Counted from the stretch's first letter, positions 34,757 through 46,798 are shown. The stretch is 64,000 nt of DNA from Monarcha castaneiventris obscurior (GCA_026261815.1 JAMPIT010000511.1:62001-126000); one strand, 5' to 3'. Translations and numbers: made by a program. Notes: generated from the sequence alone by a model not told the origin.

Positions 34757-36230
34757 GGGTGCGCTAGACTGAAATCAAACCAGTGGGAGATGCCAAGCCA
34801 GGATTACACTTTAATAGGGAAATTAAGATAAAGGCAATGATACAGAAACACCGGCTTAAATGGACAGAGTCAGGATAAGACCTGACACTCTGTCAGTCAG
34901 CGTGGTGGTAGCAGTGATTACGGGGTGGCTGCAGTCCTCTTTGAAGTGATTGATGTGGTTCTGTCGAAGCTGTGATCCTCTAGAAGGATCTGCTCTTCCT
35001 CTGAAGGTCCAATGCTGGTTATGGAGCTTTTGTCCTCTGGGAATGCACTAGGTCAGGGCTGCCTGTGGTGTTCCAAACCTCAGATTATACCCAGGTGGGA
35101 ATGCTTGGTTCCTCCCCCTGGGCGGAGCATCTCACAGTGGGATGATGGAATTTTATGGGCCATGCATTGGAGGCTGGATGGCCCATTAAGATAAGAGATC
35201 GCTCCAGAGGGAGTTATCAGGGACATGTCATGGAAGAGATGAACCCTGCCCCACCTGGTTTTGAGAGCTGGCCCGTTAAGAGAAGATATTTCTATGGAGG
35301 GAGTTATCAGGGATATATCATGGAAGAGATAAAGAAACCCTGCCCCCCCTGGTTTTAAGAGCTGGCCCACTGAGAGACGATATCGCTCTGGAGGGAGTTA
35401 TCAGGGATGTGTCACAGAAGAGATAAAGAAACCCTGCCCCACCTGGTTTTAACACCTGGCCCACTAAGAAGATATTTCTATGGAGGGAGTTATCAGGGAT
35501 GTGTCACAGAAGAGATAAAGAAACCCTGCCCCCCCTGGTTTTAAGAGCTGGCCCGTTAAGAGAAGATAATTTCCAGAGGGAGTTATCAGGGATGTGTCAT
35601 GGAAGAGATGAACCCTGCCCCACCTGGTTTTAAGAGCTGGCCCACTAAAAGAAGATATTTCTATGGAGGGAGTTATGAGGGATATGTCATGGAAGAGATA
35701 AAGAAACCCTGCCCCACCTGGTTTTAAGAGCTAGACCATTAAGAGAAGACATTTCTCCAGAGGGAGTTATCAGGAATGTATCACGGAGGAGATAAAGAAA
35801 CCCTGCCCCACCTGGTTTTAACACCTGGCTCATTAAGAGAAGATACCGCTCCGGAGGGAGTTATCAGGGATATGTCACAAAGAAATAAAGAACCCTGCCC
35901 CACCTGGTTTTAAGAACTGGCCCACTAAGAAAAGATACTTCTCTGGAGGGAGTTATGAGGGATGTGTCATGAAAGAGATAAAGAAACCCTGCCCCACCTG
36001 GTTTTAAGAGCTGGCCCGTTAAGAGAAGATAATTTCCAGAGGGAGTTATCAGGGATGTGTCATGGAAGAGATGAACCCTGCCCCACCTGGTTTTAAGAGC
36101 TGGCCCACTAAGAGAAGATATTTCTCTGGAGGGAGTTATCAGGGATGTGCCACAAAGAGATAAAGAACCCTGCCCCACCTGGTTTTAACCAGGAATACAA
36201 TTCTGGTGATAGAATACTCACTTTTGGTTA
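34757..36230 (-). mobile_element. Solo-LTR-like element with internal tandem array
   Basis: Composition and layout resemble a passerine endogenous-retrovirus LTR on the minus strand. A minus-strand ATTAAA lies at 34810-34815 near the proposed 3' side, preceded by a long array. No gag, pol or env frame is present. I could not define TG...CA ends or a target duplication, so both boundaries are approximate. The family assignment comes from general resemblance and is not certain. Confidence 0.45.
35180..36190. repeat. Tandem array of about 80-90 bp units, about 12 copies
   Basis: Units share 'ggagggagttatcagggatg', 'agataaagaaaccctgcccc' and 'acctggttttaagagctggc', then 'ccactaagagaagatatttc'. 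It probably forms the U3-like part of the LTR candidate. Units vary by small internal deletions. Confidence 0.9.
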
Positions 36231-36635
36231 TGTCCTGCATTGTAACCTAAGACCCAGGGAATTGGGCACTGGGGAGCCCCCAGGTGAGGTGGGGCAATGC
36301 AGCAGATAAAGGAGCCTTGGGGAATTCAGGCTGGAGGTTGATGAGATTTTTCCCAGGAATTCACTAAAGCTGAGCAATGTGTATTTTGCACAGTGTACAG
36401 GGGATGTTGTTTTTCCCGTGGCTCTGTTGTTGGCTTGTGGCTATTTTCCTTTTTTCCCTCAAATATTGAGAATTGCAGTGAGGTGTGTGAGAGCAGAGGG
36501 TCACAGCACAAAAAAAGGACAATTATTGACCCGGGCTGGGAGATTCAGAGCTGCCACAGGCCAGTCTGGCTGCAAAGTATCCCCAATTACAGTAATTTAT
36601 TATCAATTCAGCTCCTCACGTGTTGGACTAAATTC
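36231..36635. other. Intronic sequence, no gene seen
   Basis: Non-repetitive spacer between the LTR candidate and the next minisatellite. Confidence 0.45.
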
Positions 36636-37290
36636 GTTGAGCTGGGCTTCTTCAGCAGAGAATTCCCAAGCTCTGGGAGCTAGAGAGACTCTGGGAGGTT
36701 CTGTGAGGTTTGAATCTGCAGCTGGGCTTTTCCAGCAGAGAATTCCTGATTTCCGGGAGGCTCTGTGAAGTTTGGATCTGCAGCTGGGCTTTTCCAGCAG
36801 AGAATTCCTGATCTCTGGGAGGCTCTGTGAGGTTTGAATCTGCAGCTGGGCTTTTCCAGCAGAGAATTCCTGATCTCTGGGAGGCTCTGTGAGGTTTGAA
36901 TCTGCAGCTGGGCTTTTCCAGCAGAGGATTCCTGATTTCTGGGAGGTTTGGATCTGCAGCTGGGCTTTTCCAGCAGAGAATTCCTGATCTCTGGGAGGTT
37001 CTGTGAGGTTTGGATCTGTAGCTGGGCTTTTCCAGCAGAGAATTCCTGATCTCTGGGAGATTCTGTGAGCTTTGGATTTGCAGCTGGGCTTTTCCAGCAG
37101 AGAATTCCTGATTTCTGGGAGGTTTGGATCTGCAGCTGGGCTTTTCCAGCAGAGAATTCCTGATCTCTGGGAGGTTCTGTGAGGTTTGGATTTGCAGCTG
37201 GGCTTTTCCAACAGAGAATTCCTGATCTCTGGGAGGTTCTGGGAGGTTTGGATTTGCAGCTGGGCTTTTCCAGCACAGAATTCCTGGCCC
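36636..37290. repeat. Minisatellite, about 61 bp unit, about 11 copies
   Basis: The unit contains 'gctgggcttttccagcagag', 'aattcctgatctctgggagg' and 'ttctgtgaggtttggatctg'. Two units are shortened to about 46 bp. Minus-strand open frames with period 61 residues are by-products. Confidence 0.93.
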
Positions 37291-38184
37291 TGGTGCTGTT
37301 GCAGGCACAACTCTCCTGGGTATCCCAGCATGAAACGCCCTTGGGTCTCTCTGCTGAAGCTTGGGGAGGTTTTATTCCTTTCAGTGAAGAGAATCATCCT
37401 AAAACAGCTCCTGACTCTTCCCCACCTCCTTCAGGAGTCCCTGGTCCTGCCATTCCCGCCGTGCCAGGAATGCTGGATGGCACAGGCTGCGGCAGCAGGA
37501 ACAGCAATCAGATATTTTTGCATATTTTGTCTCTGTGGCCTCCCTGCCTGCCCTGAGGGAGGGTGGCTCCTGTCACCAGAGCCACCGCGGCCTCCAGCAG
37601 CTGAGGTCGCCTCTGGGGCAGGGGTTTGTGAGCTGTGCCTGGGATCAGATGGCTCCGAGCCCCTCTGGATCCGTTCTGGGAATTCCTGGTGGGGTTGGTG
37701 ATCCCAGGAGTGCTGGTGGTTGTTGGCAGCCGCCAGCAGAGGGGAGCAGGAGGGGTTTGGAGGAGGAACCACCTCGGATTCCTGCGAGGTTTAGGGGAGC
37801 AGGAGGGGTTTGGAGGAGGAAGCACCTCGGATTCCTGTGAGGTTTAGGGGGTTTGAGCTGCAGCAAAGCCCCGTGTCCCTGATGGGGACACTGAGGGAGC
37901 ACCAGCAGCCTGCGTGTCCCTCCCTGCCTTGAGAAAAGTCCTGCACCTCTAGGAAAGGCAAGGATGCTGGGTTTGTAACTCTGGAGCTGAAAATGGATCT
38001 GTTTTAGTCCCAGCAGAGCTGACCATGAGATCCTGGTACCCTTGCACACAAAATATGGAGAGGAAGCACTCGGGGCAGGGAGCTGGGAGATGCCCCAGTT
38101 TTTTCTCTTTAAGGGAAATATCCTGAAGTGTTAGTGCAGGAAGGGGTTCCTGGAATCCAGGGGGAATTGTCTTTACTCCCTTGA
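37291..38184. other. Intronic sequence with a 2-copy repeat
   Basis: Mostly unique. A unit of about 51 bp (ggagcaggaggggtttggag and aggaaccacctcggattcct) is duplicated in tandem at about 37741-37847. Confidence 0.6.
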
Positions 38185-38425
38185 GTACAGAAACTACTCA
38201 GGTTGGAAAATCCATCTGAGTTCATCGAGTCCAACCACTGATGGTGCCACTGAGGCCACCACTGATGGCTTCTAAATCCCTCCAGGGCTGGGGACTCCAC
38301 CACTGCCCTGGGCAGCCTGTTCCAACTCTTTCCATGAGGAATTTATTCCCAATATCCAGTCTGAACCTCCTCTGGCACAACTTGAGTTTGTTCCCTCTCT
38401 TCCTGTTATTCTGAGCAGGTCGGGT
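38185..38425 (-). mobile_element. CR1 3' end fragment, older subfamily
   Basis: 'caggttggaaaatccatctg', 'ttcatcgagtccaaccactg' and 'tgggcagcctgttccaactc' are CR1 antisense landmarks closer to the 6.24-kb copy than to the short GC-rich copies. Confidence 0.78.
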
Positions 38426-38720
38426 TTCCTCTGCAAGCCAAACTCGCCCAAACCCACTTGGAGCTCACCTCGAAGGAGGGTCCAGGATCTGTTCCCATTC
38501 CTTGGGGGTTATCCTGGCTCCCAGCACCCCGTTCTGCCCTGGGGAGGGAAGCTGAGGGAGCAGGGACACAATCCCTTGGAATTCAGCTGCAATCACCAAC
38601 CTCTTTCTTCTGGACCACCAGAAAGCTGTGCTGGGGCAGCTTTCAGCCAGCATGGATCTGGAAATTCCAGGTGCCAGCCCCTCAGTGCCATCAGCAGGCT
38701 CTCAGGGGTTGCAGTCAGGG

Positions 38721-39390
38721 AGTGTGGGGCTTCAGACAGCCGGGACAAACGGAGACAGGAGATCTCTGGAGCTGGTCTTAGAGCGTGAGATTTATTGATG
38801 AAGGCGTGGGTGTAAAGGGAACCTGCTAGGAGCTGCCAGACGCAGCTCGAAGCAGGGCAGAGAAGCAGTGAAGAGATGCAGGGGTGCAGAAGTGGTGTAG
38901 GAAGAAAAGGGGCAAGAGAGTAAAAGCAAGAGAGCAAGAGAGCAGGGGCAGGAAGGCAGGGCCAGAGAGCCAGGTAAGAGAGCAATGCAAGAGGGCGAGA
39001 TCCCGTTTGCAGCACAATAAATCATCTTCTGTGCTGAATATTCTTATTTCCATTAACCAATATAGAACAAGCTACAAATCTTATAACATTTACATACAGC
39101 CTATAGGAATCATTGTATTACCACATGGGGTTACATTTTAAACTCTAAAAACTTCGTTTTGGACCCTCTGCCAGGCTGGCAGGGTCTGCTCTGACCCTTG
39201 GACCTTTCTGCAAGCAGAGGGCATTGTTTAATCAAAGGGGAATTATTTTCAGCCACACCATTGTTTCCAGTTGTTCAGTAACTGGGGTTGGGTAACTCAA
39301 AGCTTGTCTTCATTTCAATCTCGCTTAGAGTTTTCATATTCTCAGCATCTTTAGCCAGGCAGTCACATTTATGAGCCTGTTCTCCCACAC
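38721..39390 (-). mobile_element. Solo LTR candidate, about 667 bp
   Basis: TG...CA-type ends are present: TGTGGGGC at 38723 and TCCCACA ending at 39389, giving terminal inverted TGTGGG/CCCACA. The direct repeat 'tcaggg' lies at 38715-38720 and 39391-39396, offset by one or two bases from the TG/CA ends. A minus-strand AATAAA (TTTATT at 38791-38796) sits close to the proposed 3' end, as expected for an R/U5 arrangement. No retroviral coding sequence lies next to it. The 6-bp duplication would suit an ERVK-like integration. This is inference. Confidence 0.6.
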
Positions 39391-39469
39391 TCAGGGGACT
39401 TTAATATTTATTTTTCATGCTGTTTGCACCCTCTCCCCCTCCTCCAAAGCCTCCACCTTCCCCCGGCAC

Positions 39470-39890
39470 GTTCGGCTCCCCGCGCGTTGCCTCTGTGAGA
39501 TTTCCATGGGAAAATTTCCAAGCAGGGATGGTTTCAGCCCTCAGGGGAAGCGGCCGGACCGGGGGCATTTCCCATCGCTGCCCTGGGAGCTGCTCTCCTC
39601 CTCCTCCTCCCAGCAGAGAGAGAATTCCCAGGAATGTTTCCATCGCTGCCTTCCTCATCTGGCAGCTGCTGAGCTGCTCCTGTCCCTGCTCTGAGCCGCG
39701 GGCCGGGAAAGCCTCCGGGAGCAGCGGGAGCAGCGCGATCCCAGAGCCCGGGCAGGAGCCGGGGCTGTGCCGCATCCTCGGGAATTCCCGGCCCGGGCGG
39801 TGCCGCTCCCTGAGAGCTGCTGAGCTCCGGGGCTCCGGAGAACATTCCCTGCCGGAGATCCCTGATCCGGAGCCGTGAAACTCCGGGGAA
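39470..39890. promoter_or_regulatory. CpG-dense patch, candidate intragenic CpG island
   Basis: I count roughly 30 CpG dinucleotides in about 420 bp, densest in 39700-39890, in an otherwise CpG-poor intron. A GGGCGG box is present (in 'ccgggcggtgccg'). It could be an alternative HIVEP3 promoter, an enhancer-type island or a promoter for a non-coding transcript. It lies about 80 bp from the LTR candidate end. No start site can be proven from sequence. Confidence 0.45.
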
Positions 39891-40004
39891 AGGGCTGGGA
39901 ATAGGAGCAGGATCTCAGTGAGGCTTTCCATGGCTGAGGGATTTCCAAAGGAATCACATAGGGGATGCCCGGGTGCTGCTTAAGATATGCAAGACTGTGC
40001 TCTT

Positions 40005-40067
40005 GTCATAATTATATTTTTTTAAAAATTAAAATAAAATTAAAATTAAAATTAAAATTAAAATTAA

Positions 40068-40098
<31 letters not shown>

Positions 40099-40690
40099 TA
40101 TTTTTATTTTTATTTTTATTTTTATTTTTATTATAACATATATCGTTATACAACTAGCTAGAGTTACATGGTTATATGGTTATATGGTTTTAATTCTTAT
40201 AAAATTATTTTCTACTATATTATTATTTTATTCTATTTTCTATTTTCTATATTCTATTTTCTTTTATTATTTTACCATTATTACCATTATTACCATTTAC
40301 CATAATTACCATTGTTAACTATAATATATACTATGAAGATATATATAATATATTCATATTATGTAGATGATACAGATATATATATTCAAATATATTCATA
40401 TATAATATATTGGTGTATATATAACTATATAACTATAGCTAGTTATAACTATATATGTTGTGGTTATTAATATAATAATATTGACCAGCAGCAATAATAA
40501 TAATAATAACAATAATAGTAATTTAATAACAATAATATATTTATATTTATATTTATATTTATATTTATATTTATATTTATATTTATATTTATATTTATAT
40601 TTATACTTTCTTATTTTTATTTTTATTTTTATTTTTATTTTTATTTTTATTTTTATTTTTATATATTTATATAATTTTTTTTACACTGAA
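40005..40690. repeat. AT-rich microsatellite island
   Basis: Successive simple arrays: (AAAATT)n at about 40027-40070, (TTTTTA)n at about 40073-40130, (TAATAA)n-like at about 40492-40530, (TTATAT)n at about 40536-40605, and (TTTTTA)n again at about 40613-40662. Adjacent A-rich and T-rich arms near 40070 could fold back on each other. Confidence 0.95.
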
Positions 40691-40873
40691 CCTTCTGCTC
40701 AGCAATCAGTTTGAGGGGTTTTTTTAGGTCCAGTTGCAGGGAAATGCCTGGGAAAATGGCATTATGGGTTTTCCAGGTTTGTTCCCTCTCTAATTGTGTT
40801 CCTCAGTTCTGAGTGAAAAGCTGAGGGGGTTGAAGTGCAGGTCCTTTGCAGAGCTTTGGCTCTGCTCAGCTCC

Positions 40874-40925
40874 TCACACATCATCACCATCATCATCATC
40901 ATCATCCTCATCATCATCCTCATCC
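40874..40925. repeat. (CAT)n microsatellite
   Basis: About 16 CAT or closely related triplets with ACC and CTC interruptions. Confidence 0.92.
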
Positions 40926-41065
40926 CAGGGAATGGAGCTCCAGCCCCGCTTCCCTCCGTGGCTTTTCCTGCAGGATCGGAGCTGCCCCAGTCCCTGCCTG
41001 GGTGATGTGTAGGGAACAGCAGGATCCAGCTGCCCCTCCCTGCTGCTCCCCCAGCAGCAGCACAG

Positions 41066-41625
41066 GGAATTCCAGGGACATCGAGGGAGATCGAGGGAAA
41101 TGGAGGGAAATGCAGGGAAATTGAGGGAGAACGAGGGAAATTGGGGAAATGGAGGGAAATCGAGGGAAATCAAGGGAAATCAAGGGATATTGAGGGAAAT
41201 TGAGGGAAATCAAGGGAAATCCAGGGATATCGAGGGAGATCGAAGGAAATTGAGGGAGATCGAGGGAGATTGAGGGAAATTGAGGGAAATCAAGGGAATT
41301 CGAGGGAAATTGAGGGAAATCGAGGGAAATCAAGGGAAATCCAGGGAAATCCAGGGATATCGAGGGAGATCGAGGGAAATTGAGGGAGATTGAGGGAAAT
41401 TCAGGGAAATGGAGGGAAATCGAGGGAAACTGAGGGAAATCGATGGAAATCCAGGGAAATTGGGGTAAATCAAGGGAAACCCAGGGAAATCCAGGGAAAT
41501 CAAGGGAATTCAAGGGAAATCGAGGGAAATCGAGGGAAATCGAGGGAAATGGAGGGAAATTGAGGGAAATTGAGAGAAATCGAGGGAAATCAAGGGAGAT
41601 AGAGGGAAATTCAGGGAAATCACAG
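41066..41625. repeat. Minisatellite, 12 bp purine-rich unit, about 46 copies
   Basis: Units of 'gagggaaatcga' and variants (gagggaaattga, aagggaaatcaa, cagggaaatcca). About 560 bp of strongly purine-biased plus strand. The third and fourth variable positions define several sub-classes arranged in runs. Confidence 0.95.
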
Positions 41626-44208
41626 CACAATTCCCCTGGAGCTGGAAGCTGTGGCTCTGACTCCCAGGGAGGAAGGGGCACCTCCAGAACTGAGCAGCCC
41701 TGGGAAGCCTCAGGGGGGTTGGAACTTGGTCCTTAGGGATGTGGGATTTGGGCCATTGGGAATTGTCACCCAGGGGCTCCCAGAGGGGGCAGTGAGGTGC
41801 CAGCCTGGCAGGAATTCAGCCACTTGGGCAAGGATTCCTTTGGGATAGGTGAGCCCAGCTTGTGCCAGCCCTGCCTGCAGCCCTCCCGTGTCCAGGCCCT
41901 CCACCAGCCCGGATTGGGACCCACATTTGGACTGTAGGAGCGCTGAAAGAGCATCCTGGTGCTCATGGATTCAGCAGGACTGATGATTCCAGGCCTCTTT
42001 CCAGTTGTTCCACAACCCAGGTCCTTCCTCGGTGCTATTGAGGATGAGCAGGGTTTAAACCCCCATTCCCTTAGTCCAGATGAGATCCTGAGGGGCAGAG
42101 CCCCTCCAGCCCTCCTGGAATCTCTCACCTGTCTACAGCTCATCTGAAATTCTGCAGCACAAAACTTCCTCTCCTCCAGCTCCTGCTGTCCAGAGGGACC
42201 GATGGGATCTCAGGCCTCGCTGGGATCACTCCTCATTTCCTCGCTCGGCTTTGACAGGAGGCAGGAAATGAGAAATAATTGAATCAGTTCCTACAAATTG
42301 GTTTGTCTCGGATCCAGTCTGAGGGGTGGGGAAGGGCCTGGGCTGTGTCTGAGGCTCCGAGTGTTTCTCTCTCTGCCAGAGCAAGGCACAGGATTTCATT
42401 AATAATTACAGCCCCCAGGTCCTGGGGAGCAGGAGGGAGGTTGATGGGATGGGCTGCTCGGGGCTGATAATCCCAGCCCAATCCATCAGATCCTCTGGGA
42501 TGCCGAGGGGTTGTAATAACCTGAGCGGCTCTGGGAATTCTGTCAGTGGTATTTATATCTGGAGATCAGAAATTCATCAGCCATCAACGCCCAGTGGTGA
42601 TGAGGGCAAGAACAGAGCAGAAATTGATATTTTTTTGGTACTTTCTGAGGATTTTTGTTGCTGCTGGTTCTCGGATTGTCTCTCCTGTGCTGCTGTGGGG
42701 TTTTGTTACCTCAGGAAAAGAGGGATGGGGCAGCTGGGCTGGGCTTTGTGTGCTGTGTTTCAGTAGAGCCAGAGGCTGCTTGGCTCCCGTGCTGTGGAAA
42801 TAAACCCAGCCTATCATTATTAATTATTGTAATTATTTATTAGGAGCTCTCCCTGGGGAGTTGGGCCTCACTCAGGGAGGTGTCAGACTCCCAGAACCAC
42901 TCGGTTCCCCTCTGAATTCCAAGGATGGATCCCAGAAGGATCAGCTGGTGGGGAACTCCCAGGGCCCTGCCAGCAGGGACAGGGATCTGCTCCAGCACCT
43001 CGGGGGCAGCCACAGGGAATTGCACATCCCGAGAAACCTCCGAGGGCTCGGCTCTGCTGCCAGCCCCACCCAGGGCAGGGCCTGAGGCTCCAGAGGGGAC
43101 CATTCCTGCTGGAAAATCATCCTGGGGCTCCCCACGAGGTTCTGCTGGAGCTTCTCCTGGCACTGGCAGCGGGTTTGTCTGGGCTGCCTTGTGAAGGCGT
43201 TTGGGAATCGAGTGTTTGTGGTGAAGGAGTTGTTCCATCGTGTGCAGGATGCCAAGTTCACATCCCAAATCCTTCCTGTTATTCCAGAGCGTCACGGGGC
43301 CAGCCCTTGGATGGGGATTGGGTTGTTGTGAATGTTGTGAATGGGGTTTTGGGATGTTCAGGCTGTGCCAGCAGGCCGTGGATGGGTATTCCTGGCACTG
43401 CTGGACAAGGAGAAATCCAGTATTCCCTGCGGGGCTGGAGCTGCTGGAAGGAGAAATGTTTGGGTCTCTGTTGCTAAGGAACAAAAGGCTGGGGATAAAC
43501 ACAGATCCTGAGCAGCCCTGGGCCCCTCCGGGGTGGTTTCAGCCCCTTCTCAGAGAGGGACAATCCCCAAGGAGAACTCTCCAGCCTGTGCTGGAGGAGA
43601 GGAAGTTTTCTTTCCTTTCATCCCCCTAATGGACTCATCCCGTGGAGCTCCCAAAGCTGACGGAGCAGTGGGAGGGGAGAGGCAGGAGGTCACCTCGAGA
43701 GCATCCAGGCCAAAATCTTCCAGCAAAACTTCCAGGAAGAGGAGCTGAGCCCCCGTGGGATGAGAGGGAAACAAAAGGATGTGACAAAGCAGACAGAGCC
43801 CAGAGGAGGGGCTCGGTCTGAGCCGGTTTTGTGGCTCATCTGTACAGAAAAATCAGAGTTTCCCATTCCATCCCTTCATAACCACGGGGTAAGCATTGCT
43901 GGAGCTGGCTGAGGCTGAAGGGAGGCTGCAAGGGACCACAAATCCCTGGATTTCTCTCCTGGGAAAAAGGAGTTTTAGCTTTTGAAGTTGGCTCAAGTGA
44001 AGCAGCAGCACCGGGAAACGCTTTTGGGTCAGCTTGGGGAATGCTTCACAAATTTGACACAAATTAGGGCTGGAAATTCCCTCCTGTCACTGGGAGTATT
44101 TGGGGTATTTAAATGGATCTCCAGACCAGACAGTGAGGAAACACAAGGATCCTGGAGGATCCATTGCCACCAGGGGCACTTGGGCAGTGGAAGGGTCTTC
44201 CAGTCCCT
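41626..44208. other. Intronic sequence, no gene seen
   Basis: About 2.6 kb of non-tandem DNA of mixed composition. No mobile element, RNA gene or coding exon recognised. Confidence 0.5.
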
Positions 44209-44340
44209 AATTCCATCAAAACAAATTCCATCAAAACAAATTCCATCAAAACAAATCCTATTCAAATAAATTCTATTCAAATAAATTCTACTCATATAAA
44301 TTCTATTCAAATAAATTCTGCTCATATAAATTCTATTCCA
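44209..44340. repeat. Short array of 15 bp units
   Basis: Three 'attccatcaaaacaa' units followed by five or six 'attctattcaaataa' units with an 'attctactcatataa' variant. The two sub-families have the same length and differ by a few bases. Confidence 0.9.
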
Positions 44341-44499
44341 GTGCCAGGTTCTGTAGCTCAGACTGCACTTCATGTCTCACCCCCTCCAGCGAGTGCCAAA
44401 AGGCTCCTCATTTCCCCTTCCAGGGATTAGAAACGTTCAGAATAAAGTGCATTTGTTGATGTTAAAAAATGAATAAAAATTTGGAAAGATCACATCACT

Positions 44500-44830
44500 T
44501 AGAATCATGGAATCCTGGAATGGTTTGGGTGGGAAGGGACCTTAAATCCCACCCAGTGCCACCCCAGGGACACCTCCCACTGTCCCAGGCTGCTCCAGCC
44601 TGGCCTTGGGCACTGCCAGGGATCCAGGGGCAGCCCCAGCTGCTCTGGGAATTCCATCCCAGCCCCTGCCCACCCTCCCAGGGAACAATTCCTGCCCAAG
44701 ATCCCACCCAGCCCTGCCCTCTGGCACTGGGAAGCCATTCCCTGGCTCCTGGCCCTATAAAAATTCCCTCTGCCTCCTTTTTTAAAGCCCCTTTAAGGCC
44801 CTGGAAAGCCTCTTCCCAAACTTGTCAACA
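44500..44830 (-). mobile_element. CR1 3' end fragment
   Basis: 'ggaatcctggaatggtttgg' at the 3' side, then the same GC-rich blocks as the copy at 203-598. A deletion replaces part of the inner sequence near 44756. Confidence 0.86.
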
Positions 44831-45599
44831 CTAAACCCAAAATATAAAAGATCATTTAAGCTGTGACCAGACCACTCAGACTCAGTGCACAAACCTCTGT
44901 GTAGCATTTCCTCATTTTTAATTAATGTCGTTTTCTATTTCCTAATTTTTAATTAATGTCATTTTCCACTCAAAGTGCAAATTGGTTTTATTTGATCCCT
45001 TGGCATTCCCGGGACCTTCCCTGCCATTCCCTGGCAGCTCTCTGGTGATGTTGGTTGTTCTTGGGATGCAGAATGAGCTTGGGAATGGTGGATTAGCAGC
45101 AGGGGGTGTTGATCTCCATCTCCATTTCCTCACTGGAATCAGAATCAGAGAGCCCTGGAAATATTTCTGTGTCAAGACCTCCCAAAATCGGCTGCTGCAC
45201 CATGGATTTCTTATAAAAGTCAGGAAATTACTCTTCTTTTTCCTGCTTCCTCCGAGTAATTCCAGGGATCGTGGATGGGACAGTTCCATTTGGGGCTCAG
45301 GGATTCTGGAGAGCAGAGGAATTGCAGAAAATGAGGCAATAATTGGTTGTAACAATGTAAATATCATTTTGGACAGAGTATTGGAGAAAATGTCCTAGCC
45401 AGCCTTCTGTGAAGGGTCAGCTGTGGTTGTTTCTCGAAGGAAATGATGAAATTCTGCTTTTTAATAATTTAAAATGGATTGGTGTGGCAGTGGAGAGCAG
45501 AGAGGGGCAGTGGCAGCTGTGTTCCTGTGGGGTGGGAGGTGTAAATGGGATATTTAGGGTGGACCAAAGAAGGTTTGTGCCAGGTGTGGTGACAGCGGA
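44831..45599. other. Intronic sequence, no gene seen
   Basis: Unique. A 29-nt stretch with a 'tttttaattaatgtc' core is repeated twice near 44915-44960, which is the only local repetition. Confidence 0.45.
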
Positions 45600-45765
45600 G
45601 AAAATGCAGTTCTGGGATATTTTCACTGCAGTTTTGGGATATTTTCACTGCAGTTCTGGGATATTTTCACTGCAGTTCTGGGATATTTTCACTGAAATTC
45701 TGGGATATTTTCACTGCAGTTCTGGGATATTTTCGCTGCAGTTCTGGGATATTTTCACTGCCATC
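45600..45765. repeat. Minisatellite, 22 bp unit, 7 copies
   Basis: Units of 'gcagttctgggatattttca' plus 'ct', nearly uniform. Confidence 0.94.
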
Positions 45766-46798
45766 AGTGATTTCTCACCTCGTCCCACGGCTGAATATTG
45801 AGCTTTGTTCCTCCTGACTGGTGTTGGGACCAGTCTGAAGCCAGAACTTCCCAGTGCTGCATCCTAAATACCTGGAAAAACTCAGCTTGGCCCCAAGGAG
45901 AGCACCAGGACCCCCTCAGGACTCAGAGACTCAGAGAGCCCTGAAAATACATTTTCTGTGTTAAAGACCTCACAAAATCGATGGGACAGCACCACACAGA
46001 GAGCTCAGGCAGGACACAACCTCGTCAGGGAGGCAGCTTTGGGAAGAAATCCTCCAAAAATAAATCCTCCAGCCCAGCCCAGAGGGGCTGAGCACCCTCA
46101 GTGTGCCCCAGGCAGGCTGGGAAGGGATGGAAAGCCAGAGAAAATTCATCCAAAACTCGGAGTCTTGGGGAAGTGTCACCCCATAAATCTGATTTTTTTC
46201 TGTCTGTCACGAGGCTCTGTTACATCCCAGATCTGTGGATTCTGCAGTGGGTGCATTTCAGCAGTTAATCAGTGGATTAATTAAAGATTGGAGAATGGGT
46301 GATGTTTAGCCCTGCGAGGAATAATCAGCTCAAATCAAGGTTCCTGTGAGGAACGGGCTCGACTCTGAGCAGCACTGGAGTTCTGAGGGGCTACTGAAAG
46401 TTCTGCTCCTCAAACGAAGCAGTCAGCAAGTGTGAAAAATGCTAATTAACAGCATCAATCATTCAGTAAATGGCACGGAAAAAAAAGCTGCTTGAAACGA
46501 ATGTGGAGGTGGATAAAATGTGATGGATCCGACCCAGAGAAAAGGGGCCATTTTGGCAAAAATGGGGGGTTCTTTATAAAGAAATGCACCCCAAAAAAAG
46601 GGAATTTATGTATTTCAGGAGCCAAATGCTCATAGAGGTAATTTATTTGAATGTGTGTAGCTGTGTTGAAATAAATTCTTGAGTAGATTGGGGGAAGGTT
46701 AAAAATAGAGAGGAGGGAGAGGCCCTTGAGCTCCATGGAGCAGAAGAGCAATTGGGGAATGTGGGGGTGGAGGCACTTGGCCTCTGACACTGGGAATT
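45766..46798. other. Intronic sequence, no gene seen
   Basis: Unique intronic DNA, AT-richer from about 46400 to 46700. No supported exon. Confidence 0.45.

Noticed and set aside
39965..40714. Ile/Phe/Tyr-rich frames in the AT-rich island
   Set aside because: Simple-sequence translation of (TTTTTA) and (TTATAT) arrays, with no gene support.
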